From NCBI RefSeq assembly GCF_014058425.1, contig NZ_CP049366.1, positions 682,001 through 746,000 of the forward strand: a stretch of 64,000 nt of DNA. The letters are read 5' to 3'. The notes under the pieces were generated by a model. The model was not told the origin of the DNA. It did not search any database and saw only the letters and a list, made by a program, of their open reading frames with translations. This DNA is from Companilactobacillus pabuli (GTDB lineage Bacteria; Bacillota; Bacilli; Lactobacillales; Lactobacillaceae). The translations under genes and the position numbers were made by a program. The first letter of the stretch is position 1, and each line of letters begins with the position of its first letter. Below are positions 56,660 through 64,000 of the stretch, in pieces.

Positions 56660-57637
56660 ATGAAAAAAATTTTTAAATACTTAGGTATTACTTCTGCAAT
56701 GCTTTTAGCAACAGCACCAATTGCAGCACCAGTTATCAATTCAAGTACAGAGACTTTTGTTCAGGCTGAAACAAATGGTAAATCAGATGTAAATAAATGG
56801 TTAGGAGAAGTTAAAAGTACAGTCAATTTAACGAAGAACAGTTCTTTGATTACAACCGAAGAACTAGATACATATTATGTATTTGGATCTGATGGAATGT
56901 TTTTCTTGTATCCTCAAGAATTAACTCCAGAGCAAAATGTTTTGATTGAAAAAGGTGATAGTTTCTTTAAACACTTTAATGATAATAGTAATGAAGATAA
57001 TCTTTTCTTCAATTTCCAATATGGCGTAATTATGACTGCCACAGCTACTGATAATAGTGTTTCTGGTAATTTAATCAAAGATCAAGTTAATGAATTACTA
57101 TCAGAAGGTAAATCCGTGACATTTCATTTGAGTTTGAGACATACTGATGAAACAGGAGCACACTCATGGGATAGTTTTATCAATGAACCCGTATTAGGAA
57201 CAAAAGATGTTGTTGTAAATCCCGCTAAATCAGAAACCTCAAATATCAAGGTTCCAGGAACTGGAATCTCAGAATTATTTGAATCTTCAGTAAATTCAAC
57301 TGTTTATGATGATAATGGAAAAGCCACAACAATCACTTTGCCAAAAACTTCCGTTTGGAATGTAGATAGACAAATGAATATTAATGGAACCACTTTTTAT
57401 CGTGTAGCTAATAATGAATGGGTAAAAAAAGATGATGGATTAGCTGTAACTCTAAATGAGACTACTGTAAATACTAATAAGCAAGCTTCACTTTATACTT
57501 CACAGGGTAAAAAAGTAACTAATAGAGCTTTAGCCAAAAATACTCCTTGGTATTCAGATCGAATGGCTACAATTAATGGTCAAACAATGTATCGTGTTGC
57601 AACAGACGAATGGGTTATGGCAGATGATATTAAATAA
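56660..57637 (+). CDS. Secreted SLAP-domain protein, paralogue 2
   Basis: 325 residues. Signal peptide (KKIFKYLGITSAMLLATAPIAAPVI, cut near VQA, about 33). The middle (about 40-205) is longer than in the others and contains strand-rich SSLITTEELDTYYVFGSDGMFFLYPQ. Two C-terminal SLAP repeats (about 210-325, NVDRQMNINGTTFYRVANNEWVKK and WYSDRMATINGQTMYRVATDEWV). ATG with GGGGGAAA. 35 nt after paralogue 1, so one operon. Confidence 0.87.
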   Translation: MKKIFKYLGITSAMLLATAPIAAPVINSSTETFVQAETNGKSDVNKWLGEVKSTVNLTKNSSLITTEELDTYYVFGSDGMFFLYPQELTPEQNVLIEKGDSFFKHFNDNSNEDNLFFNFQYGVIMTATATDNSVSGNLIKDQVNELLSEGKSVTFHLSLRHTDETGAHSWDSFINEPVLGTKDVVVNPAKSETSNIKVPGTGISELFESSVNSTVYDDNGKATTITLPKTSVWNVDRQMNINGTTFYRVANNEWVKKDDGLAVTLNETTVNTNKQASLYTSQGKKVTNRALAKNTPWYSDRMATINGQTMYRVATDEWVMADDIK

Positions 57638-57669
57638 TTAAAAAATATTAATGGGAGGAAGAATTTATT

Positions 57670-58479
57670 ATGAAAAAATTTGCTAAATATATGGGGATTA
57701 CCGCCGCTACTTTGTTGGCAGTTGCACCAATTGCTGCACCAGTAATCAGTACTAATACTGAGGTAACTGTTAAAGCTGATGCATATGAATCAGATCCAGT
57801 TATTAATCAAATATTGAAGGGGACATATAGTCAAAATAGTGATGGGACATATAATGTTGATGCATCTATGATTGGCTATAAAGATGGACAAATAATTACA
57901 CTTCCAATCAAATTGACAAGTGTTTCAATGGATCCTATACAAAATTCAATTCAATTCTCTGTACCAGAAATAAAAGGATACAAACCAGATCGCTCAACAA
58001 TGGAAATTGGATTTATGTCAGGTAAAATATATAGACTATCAGGATTTACTAAATATGAAAAAATTCCTACTGGAGATACAGCAATTGGAACAAATATTTC
58101 ATTGGTATTCTCACCATCAATTGATGCGCAAACTTATGATGATAATGGAAATGTCACTACGACAACTTTACCAAAAGCATCAGCTTGGCAAATTGATAGA
58201 CAAATGGATATTAATGGTACAACTTATTATCGTGTTGCCACTAATGAATGGGTTAAAAAGACAGATGGTATCGAGGTAACACCAAGAGAAGGACAAATAG
58301 ATACAAATAAAGTATCTAGTCTTTATACATCAACTGGTAAGAAAGTAACTAATCGTGCTTTAGCTGCTCATACTGGCTGGTACACTGATCGTATGGCTAC
58401 AATTAATGGTCAAATAATGTATCGTGTTGCAACTGATGAATGGATCAGCATAAGTGATACACAATATGCTGCGTTTTAA
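57670..58479 (+). CDS. Secreted SLAP-domain protein, paralogue 3
   Basis: 269 residues. Signal peptide (KKFAKYMGITAATLLAVAPIAAPVI, cut near VKA, about 36). A middle of about 115 residues (about 40-155) unlike those of the other two, and two SLAP repeats (about 160-265). The last repeat is nearly the same as in paralogue 2 (TGWYTDRMATINGQIMYRVATDEW), suggesting recombination or selection. ATG with GGGAGGAAG. Terminator follows at 58495. Confidence 0.87.
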   Translation: MKKFAKYMGITAATLLAVAPIAAPVISTNTEVTVKADAYESDPVINQILKGTYSQNSDGTYNVDASMIGYKDGQIITLPIKLTSVSMDPIQNSIQFSVPEIKGYKPDRSTMEIGFMSGKIYRLSGFTKYEKIPTGDTAIGTNISLVFSPSIDAQTYDDNGNVTTTTLPKASAWQIDRQMDINGTTYYRVATNEWVKKTDGIEVTPREGQIDTNKVSSLYTSTGKKVTNRALAAHTGWYTDRMATINGQIMYRVATDEWISISDTQYAAF

Positions 58480-58492
58480 TATTCAATAATTA

Positions 58493-58544
58493 TGAAAAAA
58501 AGATTCCCTTTTGATTTTTCTAAGTCAGTAGGGAATCTTTTTTA
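58493..58544. terminator. Bidirectional terminator
   Basis: AAAGATTCCCT pairs with AGGGAATCTTT around a 21-nt loop with A-run and T-run, ending the SLAP operon and the convergent WxL-like gene. Confidence 0.88.
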
Positions 58545-61500
58545 GATTGAATCATCAATTGACCAAGTAATCGTACTTTGATATTCACCTTCAAGTGGTG
58601 TGCCATCAGTCTTTAGAAGAATACCAGAATTTGCATCACTGTCGTTTCCAAAAAGCGTATAGGAGATTGGTAAAGCAGAACCAGTACTGTCACCGGTTGC
58701 AATAGTAGGATTATTTATTAAATCGGTACCAATTCCATTTTCTGTCTTTTTGTTTACTAAAGATAAGTCAGATAATTCAGAGTAATTACCAGTGATATCT
58801 TGACGCAACATATTGCTGGCTTTGGCTTTTAACGCCCACTTATCTTGATAGCTATTGATTTCAATATTCCAAGCACCATCACGTTGAACGTAGTCGGCGA
58901 CTCCTTTTTTAGGATCAATTGTCTTAAAACGATAATTTCCGACCTCGATTTGAGTACCAGAAGGTAAGATGTTCATCTGATAATCTAGCACATTAGATTT
59001 TCTCAAATAACGGTCCATCGCATAAACTGAAACAGTGTTTTGACCTTCGACTAGGTCATCGTTCCAATTGGATTTGATATTGAATTGATAAGGCGTTGTA
59101 GTAGTAGTCTCAGGCTTTTTCAAAACAGTCATAGTTGAATTGTCGCTGTTTTTAACTTGAGTGAAAGTAGCCAAATCTTTTGATTGTAATTGATAATTTG
59201 CATCGGAATAAGTGAATTTCAACGATAATGGAAGTTTCATTTGTTCAATTGAATCAACCTTTAAACTGTCAGATTCAATTGTTGGGTCAAGAGTCGGTAC
59301 ATTGATAATGTAAGTTTCGGTATTAGAAGTGGCATCGTCGCCATCATAGGCTGTGATAGATACTTCATTTTTACCGACCTTTAAACCAGTGGCGGTTTTA
59401 AGATAGTCAGTTAAAGTTTGTTCAGAAGGATTGTCAAACAGATCCGCTCCAATTGGTTTTAAGGTTAAAGTAAATTCAGCAGTACTATCATCAGATTGGA
59501 TTTCTTTAGTGACAATTGCTTGTTTAGTACCATCAGCATTTGTGATTTGATACTTAACAGAAGTGACCTTATTGATAAAATCGGAATTATCCTCGTAATG
59601 ATAAGTTCCTCGTAACTGTACATTAGAATTATTTTGGACAGTTTGGTTGATATCATCATCGTTAGCTTTCAAAAGTAAAGTTTTATTAGTAACTGTTATG
59701 TGATATTCGACAGTATTGGAATCTCTAGTTCCATCATTGACATAGAAGTAAAGCGTATGTTCACCGACATCTAGTTTCCCAGCTGCTAATTTTATGAATA
59801 AGGTAGTGACATCACCAACACTACCACCACCATTAATCTGTACTTTTTCAAATTTATTATCGTCAATTTTTAAGTAAGCATAGTCTAAGTAACCTAGTTC
59901 AGCAATTTTAGAACCGTCACTGTAGGTAACTTCACTATCCAATTGAATAGGGTCAGTAATTTTAACTTTCATAGGGTCGGGGCTAGTAGCAGTCAAAATC
60001 AAATCTTTATAATCATTGACAGTTATCGTATAAGTGACAGTATTAGAGACTCGTTTTAAGGAATCAGTTACATAAACTTCAATAGTATTTTTACCGATTT
60101 TTAATGGGCTACCATCGGACAAGGCATTAGTCATGATCATTGAAAAATCAGTCGTGGCAGTATCGGAAGTCGTACTATATTTAGTATCGTCCATTTGAGT
60201 ACCATTGATTTTTGTATGTAAAGTAACGTCATCGCCATTAAATTTAGATTTATTGACGTAATTAATAGTACCCTTGATTGTGGCGTCCTTATCGCTATCA
60301 ATCGTTTGATCTAATTGAGTAGCATCAAGATTTAATTGATCATTAATAATAAAAGTTGGCATGGTGATATTCTCAATGTAGTTTTGGCTATTGAATGTTG
60401 CAGGAGTACCATTGACTAATTTAGGAGTAGTAGTTGCAGAAGCTTGACCATATAAATAAATCGTTGCTTTTTGACCATTAGTGTCCATTGTTTTAAGTTT
60501 TAATTTGATACTTTTAGAGCCATCAGAATTTTGCGTAATATCTGAAGGTAGAATCTCTTGAGTAGTGCCATCGTCATAAACCAATTGACCAATACTACCA
60601 TCGTCAACCGATTCAGAAACTCCCGGAGTAAAGTTAACATTTTCAGGTAAATCTAAGGTTGTATTGATTTCTCCTGTTTCTAGTGTTCCTGAATCATAAG
60701 TTAAACCGTATTTAAAAAGTAATTTGTCGTTGTTAGCAACATTGTAACTGTTTTTGTTAGTAAAGAGAGAAAGCATGCCGTCTCTATAATTCGAGTCATT
60801 CTTTAAGTCGCTTATTTCACGACCTAAGATACCATCAGAATTGTACTGTGACATGTCTAGTAATTTAACTGAACTTTGAACATTGGCGGTACTGGGCATT
60901 TGTTGCATGACGATTGCGACATCGTTTGGAGCTGAATTCTGAGAACCAGTTGATGCCGTAAAGCCCCAACGAACGTATTTACTGTCACCGAGTTTTGAAG
61001 TATCAATTGTTCCGTTACCGGCACTAAGTTCGTTAAGAGGTTTAGCGGTTCCGTCTAGTTCTTGGTCATTGTAACGATAAGTAAAGGAACCATCTTTTTT
61101 GTATTTGAAAGTTAAATGTTTCCAAGCTTTGTTAACATTCATATCTTCTGGGTCGCTTGAATAGTAGCCACTCATCTGGATATTATTGGAAGTACCTAAA
61201 TTATAATTTTGTGAAAAATAATAACCTTTGGTGTTATTCAAAAGGGCCGATGTGAATCCTTTTGTTGCATAGTCGTTGTATGTTGTTGCATCACCAGGAT
61301 ATCCGAACGTAATGTGTTGTCCCTTGTAACCATCTGCAATGTCGAAATAATCGTCTTTTCCATCAATTTTTTCGAAAAGAATATTGGATATCTTGGTAGT
61401 GGGTGTTTGAAAATTTTGAAGAGCATCTAGTTCAAGAGCAAAACTGTTTTGAATGGCACCCTTTTGTAATTTTTGATTGTAAACGGTATCTTCTGGATAT

Positions 61501-62117
61501 GAAGTTGCAGATTTAACCGATGAAGTTAGTGGAGAGTGGTCAACAGTACTACCACCCCAGACTCCGAGTGTTTCACCATAAGAAGGATAGCCAGTTTTAT
61601 CTCCACCGATGGCAGTAGAAATTGCTTTAGCTCCACGATCGTCATTTTGCAAGACCAAAGCTAGTCCATCAGGAGTTTTGTCATCCTTCATACCAGCTGT
61701 ATAAACACTCTCTTTGTCAATGTTTGAACCAGTTGGGTAATTATGGTAAACATCTCCATAATAAATCCAAGCAGAAATAGTCTGATCTTTAGTCAAATCA
61801 AAATAATTATATAGTTTGGCATCGTCGCTATCTTTATATTTCTTGCCCCAAAAAGAGCTGATTTGGTCTTGACCACCGTCTTTTGTTAGCATTTCTACGA
61901 TATTGACAGGGAAGTCTTTATTCAAAGATGCATCGTTAGTACCATTTTCGTAATCTGGATCTTCAATCAAACCGTCCAAATTTAATCCGTCAGGAGCATT
62001 TTCAAAAACTTCATCCTTTGTCGGTGCCGCAGCCTGGATTGTTAATGGTTGATTAATTAGTCCTAAAGTAAGTATGAATGCTAGAAAAAATAAAAATTTT
62101 ACAGTAAATAATTTCAT
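58542..62117 (-). CDS. Large surface protein: L-type lectin-like domain, Ig-like repeats and WxL-like C-terminus
   Basis: 1,191 residues from ATG 62117 (GGGGGTG upstream). Signal peptide (about 1-28, IQAAA). N-terminal region (about 30-420) resembles an L-type lectin-like fold (DGLALVLQND, ETLGVWGGS, NSFALELDALQNF, ITFGYPGD, FKYKKDGSFTYRYNDQ). Then a series of strand-rich Ig-like/cadherin-like repeats (about 590-1060, each near LKVGKNEVSITAYDGDD...TYIINV or IGKNTIEVYVTDSLKRVSNTVTYTITV). The C-terminus (about 1070-1191) has WALKAKAS and ends STITWSIDDSI, as in WxL domains. Probably a cell-wall-bound adhesin. Confidence 0.83.
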   Translation of the reverse strand: MKLFTVKFLFFLAFILTLGLINQPLTIQAAAPTKDEVFENAPDGLNLDGLIEDPDYENGTNDASLNKDFPVNIVEMLTKDGGQDQISSFWGKKYKDSDDAKLYNYFDLTKDQTISAWIYYGDVYHNYPTGSNIDKESVYTAGMKDDKTPDGLALVLQNDDRGAKAISTAIGGDKTGYPSYGETLGVWGGSTVDHSPLTSSVKSATSYPEDTVYNQKLQKGAIQNSFALELDALQNFQTPTTKISNILFEKIDGKDDYFDIADGYKGQHITFGYPGDATTYNDYATKGFTSALLNNTKGYYFSQNYNLGTSNNIQMSGYYSSDPEDMNVNKAWKHLTFKYKKDGSFTYRYNDQELDGTAKPLNELSAGNGTIDTSKLGDSKYVRWGFTASTGSQNSAPNDVAIVMQQMPSTANVQSSVKLLDMSQYNSDGILGREISDLKNDSNYRDGMLSLFTNKNSYNVANNDKLLFKYGLTYDSGTLETGEINTTLDLPENVNFTPGVSESVDDGSIGQLVYDDGTTQEILPSDITQNSDGSKSIKLKLKTMDTNGQKATIYLYGQASATTTPKLVNGTPATFNSQNYIENITMPTFIINDQLNLDATQLDQTIDSDKDATIKGTINYVNKSKFNGDDVTLHTKINGTQMDDTKYSTTSDTATTDFSMIMTNALSDGSPLKIGKNTIEVYVTDSLKRVSNTVTYTITVNDYKDLILTATSPDPMKVKITDPIQLDSEVTYSDGSKIAELGYLDYAYLKIDDNKFEKVQINGGGSVGDVTTLFIKLAAGKLDVGEHTLYFYVNDGTRDSNTVEYHITVTNKTLLLKANDDDINQTVQNNSNVQLRGTYHYEDNSDFINKVTSVKYQITNADGTKQAIVTKEIQSDDSTAEFTLTLKPIGADLFDNPSEQTLTDYLKTATGLKVGKNEVSITAYDGDDATSNTETYIINVPTLDPTIESDSLKVDSIEQMKLPLSLKFTYSDANYQLQSKDLATFTQVKNSDNSTMTVLKKPETTTTTPYQFNIKSNWNDDLVEGQNTVSVYAMDRYLRKSNVLDYQMNILPSGTQIEVGNYRFKTIDPKKGVADYVQRDGAWNIEINSYQDKWALKAKASNMLRQDITGNYSELSDLSLVNKKTENGIGTDLINNPTIATGDSTGSALPISYTLFGNDSDANSGILLKTDGTPLEGEYQSTITWSIDDSI

Positions 62118-62232
62118 TAAGACACCCCCAAAGAAGACAAACATGATTATACGTGTAAACGGTAATATTAAAATAATAATATCACGAATTAGGGATAAAT
62201 GTCTTATTTTATGCAATTAAAAAATCCCACCG

Positions 62233-62925
62233 TTAACTTTGGTGAGATTTATTTTTAGCCATAATTAATTTTTTAGCAACCGCACGAGCAGAAAATGGAT
62301 TTTGACCAGTGATCAATTGTCCATCTTGAATAGCAAATTCTTTATAAGCTCGTTTCTTTTGAAAATTAGCTCCATGTAATTTGGCAACATCTTCATTCAA
62401 AAAAGGAACGACTTTTCTTTTTCCAGCAAGGATTTCTTCGGCAGTCGTGAAACCAGTTATTTTTTTGCCGGCGATTAAGTAATTACCTGAGTCATCTTTG
62501 ATATTTAGTAGTCCAGCAATACCGTGACAGACCGAAGTTACGAAGCCACCTTGTTGGTAAATCTCGTTAGTGATTTTTTGCAATTTTTGATTGGTAGGAA
62601 AGTCCCACATTACACCGTGACCGCCAGTATAATAAATAGCTTGATAATCTTTGGGATTGATTTCTTCAGGTTTTAATGAATTAGTTAAAGCTCGTTGTTG
62701 AAAATCAGAACTACTATAAATATCCATAGTAGATTTGTCGGTATATTTGAAACTGCGGGGATCTAGGGGAACGAAACCACCTTTGGGACTAACGTAATCA
62801 ACTGAAAAGCCCGCTTTAGTAACTTCGTCGACAAATTCGGTAGCTTCACCTAACCAGAGTCCGGTGGCTTGTTGTGTACCTAAATATTTAATTGTATTTG
62901 TTAGAACAACTAAGATCTTTTTCAT
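62233..62925 (-). CDS. DJ-1/PfpI-family protein (class I glutamine amidotransferase-like)
   Basis: 230 residues. Nucleophile elbow VTSVCHGIAGLL (Cys about 137) and the conserved Glu early (WLGEATEFVDEV). AIYYTGGHGVMWDFPTN oxyanion region. This is the Hsp31/HchA-like size class, which in other bacteria acts as glyoxalase III or deglycase-like enzyme and chaperone. ATG with AAGGAGTAAATC. It follows the Old Yellow Enzyme gene after 3 nt; the pair suggests handling of reactive carbonyls or enones. Confidence 0.88.
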   Translation of the reverse strand: MKKILVVLTNTIKYLGTQQATGLWLGEATEFVDEVTKAGFSVDYVSPKGGFVPLDPRSFKYTDKSTMDIYSSSDFQQRALTNSLKPEEINPKDYQAIYYTGGHGVMWDFPTNQKLQKITNEIYQQGGFVTSVCHGIAGLLNIKDDSGNYLIAGKKITGFTTAEEILAGKRKVVPFLNEDVAKLHGANFQKKRAYKEFAIQDGQLITGQNPFSARAVAKKLIMAKNKSHQS

Positions 62926-62928
62926 GAT

Positions 62929-64000
62929 TTACTCCTTATTCCGTTGTGGCATTAAAGCAGATATTCCTTGGTGTCTGAGAGAAAATAGTAGAGCGCCCCA
63001 AGCATTGGTAGTGGGTTGAACTTTTTTACCTTCTGCGATTCGTGACATTTGTTGTTGATAGAAACTTAACCCAATCAAAGAACCGACTTTTTTATCCAAT
63101 TTTTTTGAACCAGTAGTCAGATGATTTAGTTTTACAGAAGTAAAGTTACCCCATTTGAGCTGATTGGGCAAGTCAGGGACCATAACTAATGGGCGAGCGA
63201 GTCCGATAAAATCAGTCTCGTTATTTTGGATGGCAGATTCCATACCGTTAGCCGTATTAAAACCACCAGTAACGATAATAGGCGTTTTGATTGTCTGTTT
63301 AACTTTTTGAGCGTAGTCGATGAAGAAAGCACCTTTGCCGATTCCTTGCATTTTCGGATTTTCGTAGTTACCACCAGATATTTCTATCAAGTCGATACCC
63401 AGTTGATCCATTTTTTGAATTACTTTGAGTGAGTCCTCTTCAGAAAAACCGTCAGGGCGAAAATCAGATGAATTGATTTTTAATGCTATAGGGAAGTTGC
63501 GACCAACCTTTTCACGGATGCCTTGATAGATTTCGGTGATGACACGCATGCGGTTTTCTAGAGAACCACCGTATTCGTCACTTCTCTGATTATCGTGTGG
63601 TGAAAGAAATTGGTTGAGTAAATATCCATGAGCAGCGTGAATTTCTACTCCGGAAAAACCAGTTTGCTGAGCGATTACTGCAGCATCAACAAACTTAGCA
63701 ATGATTTGTTTTATTTCTGCATGGCTCAAAGCTCTAGGTGAATTAAAGGCAAAACTATTTGACCCTGTCATGGGAACAGCACTAGGTGCGACTGGTTGTT
63801 TAGTAATAGTTTTGGGAGATTGTTTTCCAGGATGATTTAATTGCAGAAAAATTTTGGTATCATTAGTGGTTCCAGCCTGAGCCCATTTTTTTAATAGGTC
63901 ATAATTTTGATTGTGATCAACAACGATGTTTCCAAATTCACCACGGGCGTTACGATCAACCATCACGTTTCCAGTAATGAGTAGACCAGTCCCACCATTA
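62929..64000 (-). CDS. Old Yellow Enzyme family NADH:flavin oxidoreductase, 5' end beyond window
   Basis: The frame is open through the right edge (NGGTGLLITGNVMVDRNARGE), so about 45-50 N-terminal residues are missing; the ATG at 63966 is internal. FMN TIM barrel: QLNHPGKQSP (His near catalytic pair), GVEIHAAHGYLLNQFLSPHDNQRSDEYGGSLENRMR (family hallmark), LKINSSDF, IEISGGNYENP, VTGGFNTANGME and FIGLARPLV. Reduces activated alkenes with NAD(P)H. Operon with the DJ-1/PfpI gene. Confidence 0.93.
   Translation of the reverse strand, partial: NGGTGLLITGNVMVDRNARGEFGNIVVDHNQNYDLLKKWAQAGTTNDTKIFLQLNHPGKQSPKTITKQPVAPSAVPMTGSNSFAFNSPRALSHAEIKQIIAKFVDAAVIAQQTGFSGVEIHAAHGYLLNQFLSPHDNQRSDEYGGSLENRMRVITEIYQGIREKVGRNFPIALKINSSDFRPDGFSEEDSLKVIQKMDQLGIDLIEISGGNYENPKMQGIGKGAFFIDYAQKVKQTIKTPIIVTGGFNTANGMESAIQNNETDFIGLARPLVMVPDLPNQLKWGNFTSVKLNHLTTGSKKLDKKVGSLIGLSFYQQQMSRIAEGKKVQPTTNAWGALLFSLRHQGISALMPQRNKE

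Noticed and set aside
1-64000. Prophage, plasmid or conjugative element
   Set aside because: No capsid, terminase, integrase, replication or mobilisation genes were found; the only mobile element is the IS3-type insertion.

Overview
The window looks like the chromosome of a low-GC Gram-positive lactic acid bacterium of the Lactobacillaceae, most likely a Companilactobacillus-like species (inference). The pointers are AT-rich DNA, strong Shine-Dalgarno sites with many TTG and GTG starts, cre-like sites, a T-box before asnS, L-lactate oxidase, WxL and SLAP surface proteins, an LmrCD-type ABC exporter and an IS3-family element. I see no prophage, plasmid, conjugation or CRISPR genes.

Layout. 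0-9 kb: small metabolic and regulatory genes: a DUF915 hydrolase (cut by the left edge), an ACT-domain protein, a quinone reductase, two divergent paralogues of a free-standing B3/B4 (PheRS editing-like) protein, a MarR-PaiA-like-B3/B4 operon with a 24-bp palindromic operator, and an NrtR-like regulator with an MFS carrier (possible niacin uptake). 9-14 kb: a small WxL protein with a structured leader and its WxL-interacting partner, an SMR pump, and an ABC-2 permease/degenerate ATPase/lipoprotein nuclease operon. 14-20.7 kb: alcohol dehydrogenase, azlCD, an autoregulated PadR-MFS pair, a CPA2 antiporter and lactate oxidase. 20.8-30.4 kb: heterodimeric ABC exporter, DUF3737 beta-helix protein, PatB C-S lyase, a NadD homologue, an amino acid permease and two membrane-linked proteins. 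30.5-37.7 kb: T-box-asnS, a repeat-rich intergenic region, a VOC/MDR oxidoreductase pair, an Lrp regulator, an OpuC-type osmolyte ABC system with fused permease and binding protein, and a SemiSWEET. 37.8-47 kb: two DusA-like paralogues flanking a histidine phosphatase, an intact IS3/IS150-type element and a Bcr-type MFS; then an aldo/keto reductase with a divergent MerR gene. 47-62 kb: tRNA-Gln and a surface block: a large SLAP adhesin, a CAP/SLAP protein, three tandem SLAP paralogues and a ~1,190-residue lectin-like WxL protein, with a C69 dipeptidase and a YjeM-type permease between them. 62-64 kb: a DJ-1/PfpI protein and an Old Yellow Enzyme cut by the right edge.

The least explained material is intergenic. 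Two interlinked repeat families (here A and B) occupy 6.9, 17.9-18.2, 27.3 and 32.2-32.7 kb. Family A has three copies that fold into the same multi-helix shape, with whole helices replaced by compensatory changes while short unpaired blocks stay constant. That pattern suggests a structured RNA or a mobile palindromic element. Family B is a 16-bp-arm hairpin with a conserved flank, found joined to or separated from A. Other candidates are a possible ~80-nt sRNA behind a Fur-family-like palindrome (38.95-39.06 kb), a YczE-like gene whose only well-placed start is ATC, a 21-codon peptide ORF before an efflux gene, and a string of hairpins before the SLAP operon.

All function calls come from reading motifs and context; no database search was run.
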